Of a stretch of DNA of 64,000 bases, positions 8,726-16,659 are shown in pieces. The stretch is from Streptomyces sp. NRRL F-5727 (lineage in GTDB: Bacteria; Actinomycetota; Actinomycetes; Streptomycetales; Streptomycetaceae). A model generated the notes under the pieces. The model saw only the letters and a program-made list of their open reading frames with translations, had not been told where the DNA came from and searched no databases. Position numbers and translations under genes: made by a program. Position 1 is the stretch's first letter; the number at the start of each line of letters is the position of its first letter. The stretch covers positions 124,001 through 188,000 of the forward strand of contig NZ_JOGX01000004.1 in NCBI RefSeq assembly GCF_000719555.1. The letters run 5' to 3'.

Positions 8726-9942
8726 GCCGTCTCCCCCTCCCCGGCCGGTCCGGGCGTCCTGGGCAGGGTGACGGCGACGCGCAGGCCGCCGTCCTCGCGC
8801 GGGTGCAGCACCAGCCGTCCGCCGTGCGCCTCGGTGACGGCGGCGACGATGGCGAGGCCGAGGCCGGAGCCGGTCCCGCCCGTCCTGCCGGGTCCGCCGC
8901 GACGGAACGGGCGGGTCAGTTCGGCCGCCTGGTCGGTGCTCAGCACCTTGCCCCCGTTCTCCACGACGAGTTCGACGGCCGCGGTGTCGGCCCGGAGGCG
9001 GACGAGGACCCACCCGCCGGGCTCGTTGTGGACGACGGCGTTGTCGACGAGGTTCTCGACGAGCCGCCGCAGCAGCGTACGGTTCCCGCGCACGCGCGCC
9101 TCCGGGGCCCCGTCGTCCAGCGTCCGCTCGACCGGCTGACGCTGCGCGGCCAGCGCGTCGGCGGCGAGCCGGCCCAGGGGTACGGCCTCCGGGTCGGGGA
9201 GCTCGTGCTGGGCGCGGGCGAGCGTGAGGAGCCCGTCGAGGAGGCTGTCGACCTGGTCGAGCTCGGTACGGACGCGCCCGGCGAGGACGCGGGTCTGGTC
9301 CGGCAGCGGGCCGGGCTTGGCCAGGGTGACGTCGACCGCGGCGCGCATGGTGGCCAGGGGTGTGCGCAGTTCGTGGGAGGCGTCGGCGACGAACCGCCGC
9401 TGGGCGGCGAAGGAGCCCTCCAGGCGGGTGAGCAGTTCGTCGATGGTGTCGCCGAGGTCGCGCAGCTCGTCGTGCGGGCCGCCGACGGCGAGCCGTTCGT
9501 GCAGGTTGTCGGCGGAGATCCGGCGGGTCGCGGTGGTCATGGCGCTCAGTGGCCGCAGGACGCGGCCCGCCGCGTACCAGCCGAGGAGCAACGAGAGCGC
9601 GCCCATGACGAGCAGGCCGACGGCCGAGCCGAGCAGCAGCTGCCGGGTCTGCCGGTCCTGCGCGGCGGCGAGCTGGTGCTCCAGGGCGGCGATCCGCTCC
9701 AGCGCGGCGGCCGGCGCGCCCTCCCAGTCGCTGCCGGGACCGGTGCCGGAGGACTCGGGGCCGGGCGCGGCGTCCAGCGAGCCGCCCGCGAAGGCGGCGA
9801 CGACGGCGAGCATCACGACGCCGGAGGCCAGGAACAGCCCGGCGTACAGGCTCGTGAACCGCCACCGCACGCTGCGGCGGCGCCGTCCGCGTAGGGGCGG
9901 CACTCCTCCGTCCGTCACGCGCGCTCTCCCTCCGTCCGTCAC
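8722..9942 (-). CDS. Two-component sensor histidine kinase
   Basis: 406 aa membrane kinase. One helix near residues 30-50, a periplasmic region of about 50 residues containing EALEHQLAAAQDRQTRQ, and a second helix (LLLGSAVGLLVMGALSLLLGW). A HAMP segment follows, then the H-box FVADASHELRTPLATM with the phospho-accepting His, the N-box VDNAVVHNEPGG and the G-box GSGLGLAIV. The gene overlaps the regulator gene by four bases. Upstream at about 9930-9990 there is a short GC-rich imperfect tandem repeat (GTCACGGGCG-type units). Confidence 0.93.
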   Translation of the reverse strand: MTDGGRARVTDGGVPPLRGRRRRSVRWRFTSLYAGLFLASGVVMLAVVAAFAGGSLDAAPGPESSGTGPGSDWEGAPAAALERIAALEHQLAAAQDRQTRQLLLGSAVGLLVMGALSLLLGWYAAGRVLRPLSAMTTATRRISADNLHERLAVGGPHDELRDLGDTIDELLTRLEGSFAAQRRFVADASHELRTPLATMRAAVDVTLAKPGPLPDQTRVLAGRVRTELDQVDSLLDGLLTLARAQHELPDPEAVPLGRLAADALAAQRQPVERTLDDGAPEARVRGNRTLLRRLVENLVDNAVVHNEPGGWVLVRLRADTAAVELVVENGGKVLSTDQAAELTRPFRRGGPGRTGGTGSGLGLAIVAAVTEAHGGRLVLHPREDGGLRVAVTLPRTPGPAGEGETA

Positions 9943-10148
9943 GGGCGGTCTCCCTCCTCCTCCGTCTCCGTCACGGGCGCTCTCCTTCCTCCGCTGTCCG
10001 GCGCGTCTGGTTCCTCCGCCGTCCGGCGCGTCTGGTCCGACCCTAGGCGAGCCGGCCTAACAGCGGCATGACAGTGATCGTTCCGCTCGTGTCACGCGGT
10101 CGCGCGCAGCATCGGGCCGTGGAGACGAACCGAGCGGAGAGGTGGCCG
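9943..10148. promoter_or_regulatory. Divergent intergenic region between two-component system and ABC exporter
   Basis: About 200 bases holding both start regions. The left part carries four diverged copies of a CTCCxTCCGTCxGTCACGGGCG-type unit and, at 10008-10036, a direct repeat of GGCGCGTCTGGT. The right part has GAGCGGAGAGGTGG as the ribosome site of the ATPase gene. No operator could be named. The repeats are candidates for response-regulator binding sites. Confidence 0.4.
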
Positions 10149-11084
10149 ATGGAGGTCGGGATCGAGGTCGAGGGCCTGCGCAAGCGTTTCGGCGCGACGC
10201 GGGCGCTGGACGGGATGAGCTTCGAGGTGCGGCCGGGGCGGGTGACCGGGTTCGTGGGGCCGAACGGGGCGGGCAAGTCGACGACGATGCGGGTGGTGCT
10301 GGGCCTCGACACGCCCGACGCGGGCCGCGCGCTGGTCGGCGGACGCCCGTACCGGAGCCTGCCGGAGCCGCTGTGCCGGCTGGGTTCGCTGCTGGACGCC
10401 GGGGCGCTGCAGCCGAGCCGTACCGCCCGCGACCACCTGCTGTGGCTGGCCCACACCCAGGGGCTGCCCGCCGACCGGGTGGCCCGGGTGCTGGCCCGGG
10501 TGGGGCTGGCGGACGCGGCCCGGCGCCGGGCGGGCGGTTTCTCGCTGGGCATGCGGCAGCGGCTCGGGATCGCGGCGGCGCTGCTCGGCGATCCGCCCGC
10601 GCTGATGCTCGACGAGCCGTTCAACGGTCTGGACCCGGAGGGCATCCGGTGGATCCGGGCGCTGCTGTCCTCGCTGGCGGCCGAGGGGCGGGCGGTGCTG
10701 GTGTCCAGCCATCTGATGAGCGAACTGGAGGGCGTCGCCGACCATCTGGTCGTCGTCGGCCGGGGGCGGGTCGTCGCCGACACGGGCGTGGCCGAGCTGC
10801 TGGCGGGCGTCGCGGCCGGGCGGGTGACCCTGCGGACGTCGGCGCCGGCGGAGGCGGCACGGGCACTGGCGGGCTCCGGGACGGCGGCCGTCCAGACCAC
10901 CGGGCCGGACACCCTGACCGTCTCCGGTCTGCCGGGCGAGGCGATCGTCGCCCTGCTCACGTGGGCGGGCGTCCCCTTCGCCGAACTCGCCTCGCACCGG
11001 GCGACCTTGGAGGAGGCGTACCTCGAACTCACCCGGGACTCCGTGCAGTACCGGGGCACCGACGCCGGGGAGGCGGCCCGATGA
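10149..11084 (+). CDS. ABC exporter ATP-binding protein
   Basis: 311 aa from the ATG at 10149 after a GAGAGGTGG ribosome site; the reading from 10068 is an upstream extension without merit. Walker A GPNGAGKST near residue 40, Q-loop region, signature FSLGMRQRLG, Walker B ALMLDEPFNGLDPEG and the switch His in VLVSSHLMSELE. The C-terminal 80 residues match the bacitracin/antibiotic-type exporters (BcrA/CcmA class). It is the first gene of a three-gene unit with two permeases, each joined by a 4-base overlap. Probable role: export of, or resistance to, a cell-envelope-active compound. Confidence 0.94.
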   Translation: MEVGIEVEGLRKRFGATRALDGMSFEVRPGRVTGFVGPNGAGKSTTMRVVLGLDTPDAGRALVGGRPYRSLPEPLCRLGSLLDAGALQPSRTARDHLLWLAHTQGLPADRVARVLARVGLADAARRRAGGFSLGMRQRLGIAAALLGDPPALMLDEPFNGLDPEGIRWIRALLSSLAAEGRAVLVSSHLMSELEGVADHLVVVGRGRVVADTGVAELLAGVAAGRVTLRTSAPAEAARALAGSGTAAVQTTGPDTLTVSGLPGEAIVALLTWAGVPFAELASHRATLEEAYLELTRDSVQYRGTDAGEAAR

Positions 11085-12574
11085 GGACGCTGCGCTCCGA
11101 GTGGACCAAGTTCCGTACCGTACGCGGCTGGGTGCTCGGCACCGTGGCCGCGGCGGTCGCCGCCGTCCTGTTCCTGCTGGTCGGCACCGTGTCGTCCAGC
11201 CGGCACCAGGGCGAGGTCGGCGCACTGCCGGTCGGACCGGGCGGGGTGGCGGTCAACGACAGCTTCTCCTTCCTGCACCGCACACTGACGGGGGACGGTT
11301 CCCTGACCGTGCCGGTGACGGCGCTGACGGGCGTGCTCACCGACCCCGCCGGCGGCCCGGACGGCACGCTGCCCGGCGTCACGCCGTGGGCGAAGGCCGG
11401 GATCATCGTCAAGTCGGGCCTGCGGCAAGGTTCTTCGTACGCGGCGGTGACCGCGACCGGCGCGCACGGGGTCCGCATGCAGGACGACTTCACGCACGAC
11501 CGGGCCGGGCATCTCACCGGTGCGCCGTCGCGGGGCGCGCCGCAGTGGCTGCGGCTGGTGCGGGCGGGGACGACGGTGACGGGCTACGACTCCCCGGACG
11601 GCGTGACGTGGCGCGCGATCGGCACGGCGGCCGTCGCCGGCGCGTCCGTCGAGGCGGGGCTGTTCGTCACCGCGCCCGCCGCGGTGGACGCCGCGGGCGG
11701 GGGCGGCTCCTCGCCGGCCACGGCGACGGGCACGTTCGGGCGGCCCGCGGTCACCGGCTCGTGGCAGGGCCACTGGGCGCACACCCGGGTGGGCGACGGC
11801 GCGGGCACCTCCGGCAGCTACGTCCCCGGCACCTCCGCCGGCCATCGGACGAGCGGCGACGGCTTCGTCCTCACGGGCGCCGGCGACATCGCGCCGGTCG
11901 TCGGCGGCCCGGCGCTGGGGCCCGCGTTCACCGTGGAGACCTTCCTCCTCGGCACGTTCGTGGGCCTCGTCGTACTCGGCGTGGTGGCCGTGCAGTTCGC
12001 CACCGGCGAGTACCGGCGCGGGCTGCTCGGCGTCACCTTCGCGGCGACACCGCGACGCGGCCGGGTGCTGGGTGCGAAGGCCGGGGTCGTCGCGGTGGCC
12101 GCCTTCGTGGTGGGTGCCGGGGCGGCCGCCCTGAGCCTGCCGCTCGGCGAGGCACGCGCCGCCTCCGCGCGCTTCACCGTGCTGACCGTCCCGGTGTCGG
12201 AGCAGACGCGGGCGGTCCTGGGCACGGGCCTGCTGGTGGCCGCGACCGCGGTGCTCGCGCTGTCGCTGGGCTTCCTGCTGCGCCGCAGCGCGACCGCGCT
12301 CACCGCGCTGGTCACCACCACCGTCCTGCCGTACGTGCTGGCCCTCGGCGGCATGCTCCCGAGCGGGCCGGCCGACTGGCTGCTGCGGCTCACCCCGGCG
12401 GCCGGTTTCGCCGTGCAGCAGACCCTGCCGCGCCACGACCACGTCCTGTCCGTCTACACCCCGGCCACGGGCTACTTCCCGCTCCCGCCGTGGGGCGGTC
12501 TCGCGGTCCTCGCCGCGTGGGCGCTGCTGGCCCTGGGGGCGGCGTTCCTGGTGCTGCGCCGGAGGCCGGTGTGA
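11081..12574 (+). CDS. ABC-2-type permease with large inserted extracytoplasmic domain
   Basis: 497 aa from an ATG that overlaps the ATPase stop (ATGA). After a cytoplasmic start (LRSEWTKFRTVRGW) and one membrane helix, about 240 residues (approximately 38-275) are inserted before the remaining five or six helices. The insert is Gly/Thr/Val-rich and contains PWAKAGIIVKSG, GVRMQDDF, WLRLVRAGTTVTGYDSPDGVTW and AGLFVTAP, the pattern of LamG/DUF1349-like beta-sandwich domains that bind carbohydrate. Ordinary permeases of this family have only a short loop here. The neighbouring permease lacks the insert. Confidence 0.85.
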   Translation: MRTLRSEWTKFRTVRGWVLGTVAAAVAAVLFLLVGTVSSSRHQGEVGALPVGPGGVAVNDSFSFLHRTLTGDGSLTVPVTALTGVLTDPAGGPDGTLPGVTPWAKAGIIVKSGLRQGSSYAAVTATGAHGVRMQDDFTHDRAGHLTGAPSRGAPQWLRLVRAGTTVTGYDSPDGVTWRAIGTAAVAGASVEAGLFVTAPAAVDAAGGGGSSPATATGTFGRPAVTGSWQGHWAHTRVGDGAGTSGSYVPGTSAGHRTSGDGFVLTGAGDIAPVVGGPALGPAFTVETFLLGTFVGLVVLGVVAVQFATGEYRRGLLGVTFAATPRRGRVLGAKAGVVAVAAFVVGAGAAALSLPLGEARAASARFTVLTVPVSEQTRAVLGTGLLVAATAVLALSLGFLLRRSATALTALVTTTVLPYVLALGGMLPSGPADWLLRLTPAAGFAVQQTLPRHDHVLSVYTPATGYFPLPPWGGLAVLAAWALLALGAAFLVLRRRPV

Positions 12575-13320
12575 ACGCGCGGACCCTGCGGCGGGCGTGC
12601 CGCGCGGAGTGGACGAAGCTGCGGACGGAGACGGGCGTCCGGTGGCTGGTGGTGGCGCTGGTCGTCGTCACGGTGGCCGTCGGCGCGGCGACGTCGAGCA
12701 CGGTACGGCCGCCGGTCGGCGACCCGGCGCGGACGGCCCTCGGCGGGGTGGCCGCGGGCCAGGCGGTGGCCGCCGTCCTGGGCGTGCTGAGCGCGGGCGG
12801 CGAGTACGGCACGCGGATGATCCAGCTGACGCTGGCGGCGGTACCGGACCGGTCGGCGGTCCTGGCCGCCAAGGCCGCGGTGCTGAGCGTGGTCGTCGCG
12901 GCGGCGGGCACGGTCGCGGTGGCGGGTTCGCTGGCGGCCGGGAAGGTGCTGTTGCCGGGCGCGCCCGCGCTGACGGACGGGCCGGCGCTGCGGGCGGGCT
13001 TCGGCTCGGTGCTGTACCTGGTCCTCGTCGCCCTGCTCGCGCTCGGTGTCACCCTCGCCGTCCGCGACAGCGCGGTCGCCTCGGGCGCGGCCCTGACGCT
13101 GCTGTACCTCTTCCCGCTGCTCAGCAAGGTCGTGGCCGACCCCTGGCTCCAGCGCCAGCTGGCCCGGGTGGGACCGATGCCCGCGGGCCTGGCCGTCCAG
13201 GCGACGACCGACCTGAGCCGGCTCCCCCTCGGACCGTGGGTGGGGCTCGGCGTGCTGACGCTGTGGGCGGCCGCGGCGGTGCTGGTGGGCGGCGCCGTGC
13301 TGCGACGACGGGACGCCTGA
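12571..13320 (+). CDS. ABC-2-type permease
   Basis: 249 aa from the GTG at 12571 (GTGA overlap with the preceding stop). Cytoplasmic start RRACRAEWTKLRTETGVRW is the same motif as in the preceding permease, then about six membrane helices. The segment between helices 1 and 2 is short (SSTVRPPVGDPARTALGG), the usual form. GGEYGTRMIQLTLAAVPDR matches the conserved cytoplasmic loop of this family. With the other permease it probably makes a heterodimeric channel served by the ATPase. Confidence 0.9.
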   Translation: MNARTLRRACRAEWTKLRTETGVRWLVVALVVVTVAVGAATSSTVRPPVGDPARTALGGVAAGQAVAAVLGVLSAGGEYGTRMIQLTLAAVPDRSAVLAAKAAVLSVVVAAAGTVAVAGSLAAGKVLLPGAPALTDGPALRAGFGSVLYLVLVALLALGVTLAVRDSAVASGAALTLLYLFPLLSKVVADPWLQRQLARVGPMPAGLAVQATTDLSRLPLGPWVGLGVLTLWAAAAVLVGGAVLRRRDA

Positions 13321-13461
13321 CGCCGCACGGCAGAGCTGTGGCGTGGGTGCCGTGTCGTGGGTGCCGTGTCGTCCCGGAGGACGGCGACGGGTACGCCGGG
13401 CGGTCGATCCCCCGGCCTCGGTGTCGTCCTCCGGAACCACCCGACTCGGACACGGAGGCTG

Positions 13462-14160
13462 ATGGAACGCGGCTACCGGGCCGACACGATGGGCCACATG
13501 GGTCCTTCAGTCACCGCGATCGCCGCGAACCACTCTTCTCCACCTCCGCGTTGGGCTGTCTGGTCGGCACATCTGACGACGCTGGTCGTCCTGCCGAGCG
13601 GGTTGTGGCGCATCGCCATGGCGCTGGGCCGGCCCGCCGGTTACACCACCGAGGGCTTCCGCCCGTTCCAGACGGCCGAGGCGAAGCTGTCGATGGTGGC
13701 GCTCAGTGTGGTCTGCGAGCTGCTGGCCTTCCTGACGATCGGCCTGGTGCGGCCCTGGGGCGACGTCGTGCCCCGCTGGATCCCGCTGATCGGCGGCCGG
13801 GTGGTCCGCCCGGCGGCCGCGATCGTCCCGGCGGCGCTCGGCGCCCTGGCCCTGACCTGGCTGTGGTCCGACCTCCCCTGGTGGTGGACCTATCCGCACG
13901 ACGACATGACCGCCGTCGGCGCCCTCGTCGTCGGCATCCTCTACCAACCTCTCGTCCTGTGGGGCCCGTTGCTCGGCGCGGTGACCTTCTCGTACTACCG
14001 CCGCCACCGCCGGGGGCGGCCGATCCCCCCGGCTGAGCGCCACCTGAACGCACCGACGTCCTCCGCGGGCAGGCGACCGGTGCCGTCGGCCGCCGCCGCG
14101 GTCAGCGGTTCGGGAAGGATCCGGTCAGGCCGCCGTCGACGACGAGGTCCTGGCCGGTGA
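13462..14160 (+). CDS. Hypothetical membrane protein
   Basis: 232 aa from the ATG at 13462, chosen because GGAGG lies seven bases before it; ATGs at 13489 and 13498 are alternatives. Four hydrophobic segments are visible (AHLTTLVVLPSGLWRIAMAL, LSMVALSVVCELLAFLTIGLV, AAIVPAALGALALTWLWSDL, VGALVVGILYQPLVLWGPLLGAV). The family is common in Streptomyces without a known role. The C-terminal 60 residues are basic and low complexity and overlap 59 bases of the convergent SDR gene, so the true end of function is probably near YYRRHRRGR. Confidence 0.7.
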   Translation: MERGYRADTMGHMGPSVTAIAANHSSPPPRWAVWSAHLTTLVVLPSGLWRIAMALGRPAGYTTEGFRPFQTAEAKLSMVALSVVCELLAFLTIGLVRPWGDVVPRWIPLIGGRVVRPAAAIVPAALGALALTWLWSDLPWWWTYPHDDMTAVGALVVGILYQPLVLWGPLLGAVTFSYYRRHRRGRPIPPAERHLNAPTSSAGRRPVPSAAAAVSGSGRIRSGRRRRRGPGR

Positions 14161-14857
14161 TGTACGCCGCGTCGGCGGAGGCCAGGAAGGCGACGGCGGC
14201 GGCGACATCGGCGGCGCGGCCGATCGTGCCGAGCGGAACCTGCGCGGCGTTCCGGGCGTCCGCCTCGGCGTCGGCGGTCGCGCCGCGGTACATCTCGGTG
14301 TCGATGAAGCCGGGGCTGACCGAGTTGACGCGGATCCCGCGCGGGGCCAGGTCGGAGCCGAGGGTGCGGGCCAGGTTGTGGACGGCGGCCTTGGTCGCGG
14401 AGTAGACGGAGGCGACCGGCAGGCCGCGGTGAAGGGTCCAGGAGGCGTTGAGGACGATCGCGCCGCCGTCCTTCAACAGCGGCAGCGCCTTCTGGACCGT
14501 GAAGAAGACGCCCTTGAGGTTGACGTCCGTCGTGTGGTCGAAGTCGGCCTCCGTGATCTCGGCGCCGGGCTTGAAGACCCCGGTGCCCGCGTTGGCGAAG
14601 ACGGCGTCAAGGCTCCCCCGCCACGTCTCGACGCGGCGCATCAGGACGTCCAGTCGGGGCAGGTCCGCGACATCGGCGGGCACGGTCAGCAGCCGCTCCC
14701 CCGCGGCGAGTTCGGCGGCGGCCTTGCCCAGACGGCCCTCGTCGCGCCCGGTGATGACGACATGGGCGCCTTCGTCGAGCAGGCGGCGTGCCGTGGCGTA
14801 CCCGATGCCCGAGGTGCCGCCGGTGATCAGAACGGTGTGGTGGGTGAATCGCTCCAT
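14102..14857 (-). CDS. SDR-family oxidoreductase
   Basis: 251 aa from the ATG at 14857. Classical short-chain dehydrogenase: dinucleotide motif VLITGGTSGIGYA near residue 10, NAG motif (VFANAGTG), catalytic Ser in LNASWTLH and YSATKAAVHN with the Tyr-Lys pair, and SPGFIDTEMY. The C-terminus ITGQDLVVDGGLTGSF is normal. Family members reduce ketones or oxidise alcohols with NAD(P); substrate unknown. Stand-alone and convergent with the preceding membrane protein. Confidence 0.92.
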   Translation of the reverse strand: MERFTHHTVLITGGTSGIGYATARRLLDEGAHVVITGRDEGRLGKAAAELAAGERLLTVPADVADLPRLDVLMRRVETWRGSLDAVFANAGTGVFKPGAEITEADFDHTTDVNLKGVFFTVQKALPLLKDGGAIVLNASWTLHRGLPVASVYSATKAAVHNLARTLGSDLAPRGIRVNSVSPGFIDTEMYRGATADAEADARNAAQVPLGTIGRAADVAAAVAFLASADAAYITGQDLVVDGGLTGSFPNR

Positions 14858-15203
14858 GCCGACGATCCTGCGCGGCAGGGCCGGGCCCCGACAGTGCGGG
14901 ACAAACCTGGGTCTGTCACCACCACCTTCGGACGCGCGGCTACGCCGCCGTCTCCCGCCGCACGCCCGCCGGCCGCTCCTGGGCGGCCGGACCGCCGGTC
15001 GAGGTGTGCAGCATGAGGCCGTGCCCGGGCAGCTCCGGGGTTCCCGACGCCCTCCCCGAGAAGCACCTCGAACCGGTCTTCGTCCGCGACCGCCACGCTC
15101 GACAGGTTGGGTGACGTGCGCCGGGCGGCACACCGAGGCGGCCCCGCCGCACGAGGAAGGGGGTCACCGCCTGCGCCCCGGCGCGCGAACTGCCCGTCCA
15201 GGC
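14858..15203. other. Gene-poor stretch before the eCIS cluster
   Basis: About 350 bases without a convincing gene. A minus-strand open frame at 14940-15167 (75 codons) has poor residue composition. A different minus-strand frame reads SSVAVADEDRFEVLLGEG near 15050-15110, which looks more protein-like, so this could be a degraded small gene. I see no IS ends or RNA gene here. Confidence 0.4.
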
Positions 15204-15479
15204 TCAGCTCACGGACTCCGCGTCGCCGTAGCGCACTTCGGCGGTGTCCCAGTCGACGCCGAGGTCCTGCGTGAACTTCTTCGCCAGCGGCAGCTCCGCG
15301 AGCGGGGCGATGAGGGCGAGGCGTCCGTCGAGTGTGACGGAGCCGCCGCCGAGCTCGTCCCGGGCCTGCGGGTTCGCGAGGAGCGCGTCGTGGAGGCGGG
15401 CGGCGGTGACGCCGGGCGCCTCGATCTCCACGGCGTCGGTCTCCGGGGAGGTACGCGGCAGGCAGCGGAACGTCAGCAC
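15204..15479 (-). CDS. Small hypothetical protein flanking the eCIS cluster
   Basis: 91 aa from a GTG at 15479 preceded by CAGGAGGCC. Acidic and soluble: DAVEIEAPGVTAARLHDALL, GSVTLDGRLALIAPLAELPLAKKF and LGVDWDTAEVRYGDAESVS. The regular alternation of hydrophobic residues and the good ribosome site support a real gene. I do not recognise the family. It is divergent from the DUF4157 gene, 270 bases away, so the two may share a control region. Confidence 0.6.
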   Translation of the reverse strand: MLTFRCLPRTSPETDAVEIEAPGVTAARLHDALLANPQARDELGGGSVTLDGRLALIAPLAELPLAKKFTQDLGVDWDTAEVRYGDAESVS

Positions 15480-15749
15480 GGCCTCCTGGCGGTACTCCGG
15501 TCCACGTCGGCACCCGCGCGCCTGACCCGCCCCGCCCCAGCCGATCCGCCCGGCGCCACCCGAACCGCCCGGCCCACCCGATCCGCCCCGGGACCGCGCT
15601 TGCGCGAAGGGGCACCGCTTCCTGCCCCCGGCGGCCGGGGCCGGGCCTGGACGGGGCACGGGGCGGTGGAGAGGCTGGGGATACGGGGGCCGGCCGCGCT
15701 CCCGCGGAGGACGTCTTCGGGGACCGTTCGGGGAGCTGGGGAGCAGACG

Positions 15750-16586
15750 ATGAGCGTGTACGACCACGATCACGACCATGAGCACGACCACGAGCTCCAC
15801 CAGGAGCACGCCCCCGAGCAGGCGGGGGACGACCGGCTCCGTGACGACCGGGCCCAGGACGGCGGCCCCGGCGCGGCACGGCTCTTCGAGGCCGCGGCCA
15901 CCGGGCGTACCGACGTCGTGGGCGCGTCCGGGCTCGGGGCGCTCCAGCGGGCGGTGGGCAACGGGGCCGTCGGGGCGATGGTCCAGCGCAGCCGGAGTGC
16001 GGCGCCGGAGGACGGGGCCGCCGCCGAGGAGGGCGCGCGTTCGCCGGTGCACGACGTGCTGGCCTCGGGCGGCGGGCAGCCGCTCGACTCCGCGACACGC
16101 GGCGACATGGAGGCCCGGATGGGCGCCGACTTCTCCGACGTACGCATCCACACCGACGCCGCCGCGGACGCCTCCGCCAAGGGGATCGGGGCGCACGCGT
16201 ACACGGTCGGCAACAACGTGGTGTTCCAGCGGGAGGCGTACGATCCGGCGTCTCCGCAGGGGCGGACGACGCTGGCGCACGAGCTGACCCATGTGATCCA
16301 GCAGCGCAGCGGCCCGGTGGAGGGGACGGAGGCGCCCGGCGGGATCCGGGTGAGCGACCCCTCGGACCGCTTCGAGCGGGAGGCGGTGTCCAACGCCGAG
16401 CGGGTCATGGCCGAGCCGGCGGCCCCGTCCGGGCCCGCCCCGGCCCCGGCGACCGCGCCCGCCCCCTCGGTACAACGGTCGGCGACGGAGGACGAGGACG
16501 AGCAACCGGCGGATGTCCAGGGCTCGTTCGTGCAGCGGGCGGCGGAGGGCGGGGCCGAGGAGGAGGAAGAGGCCCCGCCCGCGTAG
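15750..16586 (+). CDS. eCIS core domain protein (DUF4157, putative metallopeptidase)
   Basis: 278 aa from the ATG at 15750. The N-terminus has a His/Asp/Glu-rich stretch, then GLGALQRAVGNGAVGAMVQR at residues about 63-82, a motif found near the start of many eCIS-associated proteins. The DUF4157 domain follows: LDSATRGDMEARMGADFSDV, RIHTD, AYTVGNNVVFQ and the zinc-site motif HELTH at residues 177-181 (LAHELTHVIQQ). The C-terminus is Pro/Ala-rich with PSVQRS and FVQRA repeats and an acidic tail. DUF4157 is the most reliable eCIS marker and is thought to be involved in cargo loading or processing; peptidase activity is not proven. Confidence 0.93.
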   Translation: MSVYDHDHDHEHDHELHQEHAPEQAGDDRLRDDRAQDGGPGAARLFEAAATGRTDVVGASGLGALQRAVGNGAVGAMVQRSRSAAPEDGAAAEEGARSPVHDVLASGGGQPLDSATRGDMEARMGADFSDVRIHTDAAADASAKGIGAHAYTVGNNVVFQREAYDPASPQGRTTLAHELTHVIQQRSGPVEGTEAPGGIRVSDPSDRFEREAVSNAERVMAEPAAPSGPAPAPATAPAPSVQRSATEDEDEQPADVQGSFVQRAAEGGAEEEEEAPPA

Positions 16587-16659
16587 GCCACGTCGGCGGG
16601 GCCCCTGTCCTCGCGGTCCCGGCCCTCGGTGCGCTGAGGGCGAGGGGGCTCGACGGACC
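16587..16659. terminator. Probable bidirectional terminator between convergent genes
   Basis: The spacer between the convergent DUF4157 and membrane-protein genes holds a hairpin GCCCTC-GGTGCGCT-GAGGGC at 16622-16641. The stem is short and there is no T-run, as is normal for Streptomyces terminators. Confidence 0.4.

Noticed and set aside
10043..12442. Minus-strand open frame of 799 codons opposite the ABC exporter
   Set aside because: Antisense shadow of the ATPase and permease genes; Arg/Ala/Pro-rich without any domain.
14940..15167. Possible 75-aa gene
   Set aside because: No ribosome site of quality, odd composition, and no recognisable family; left as a gene-poor stretch.
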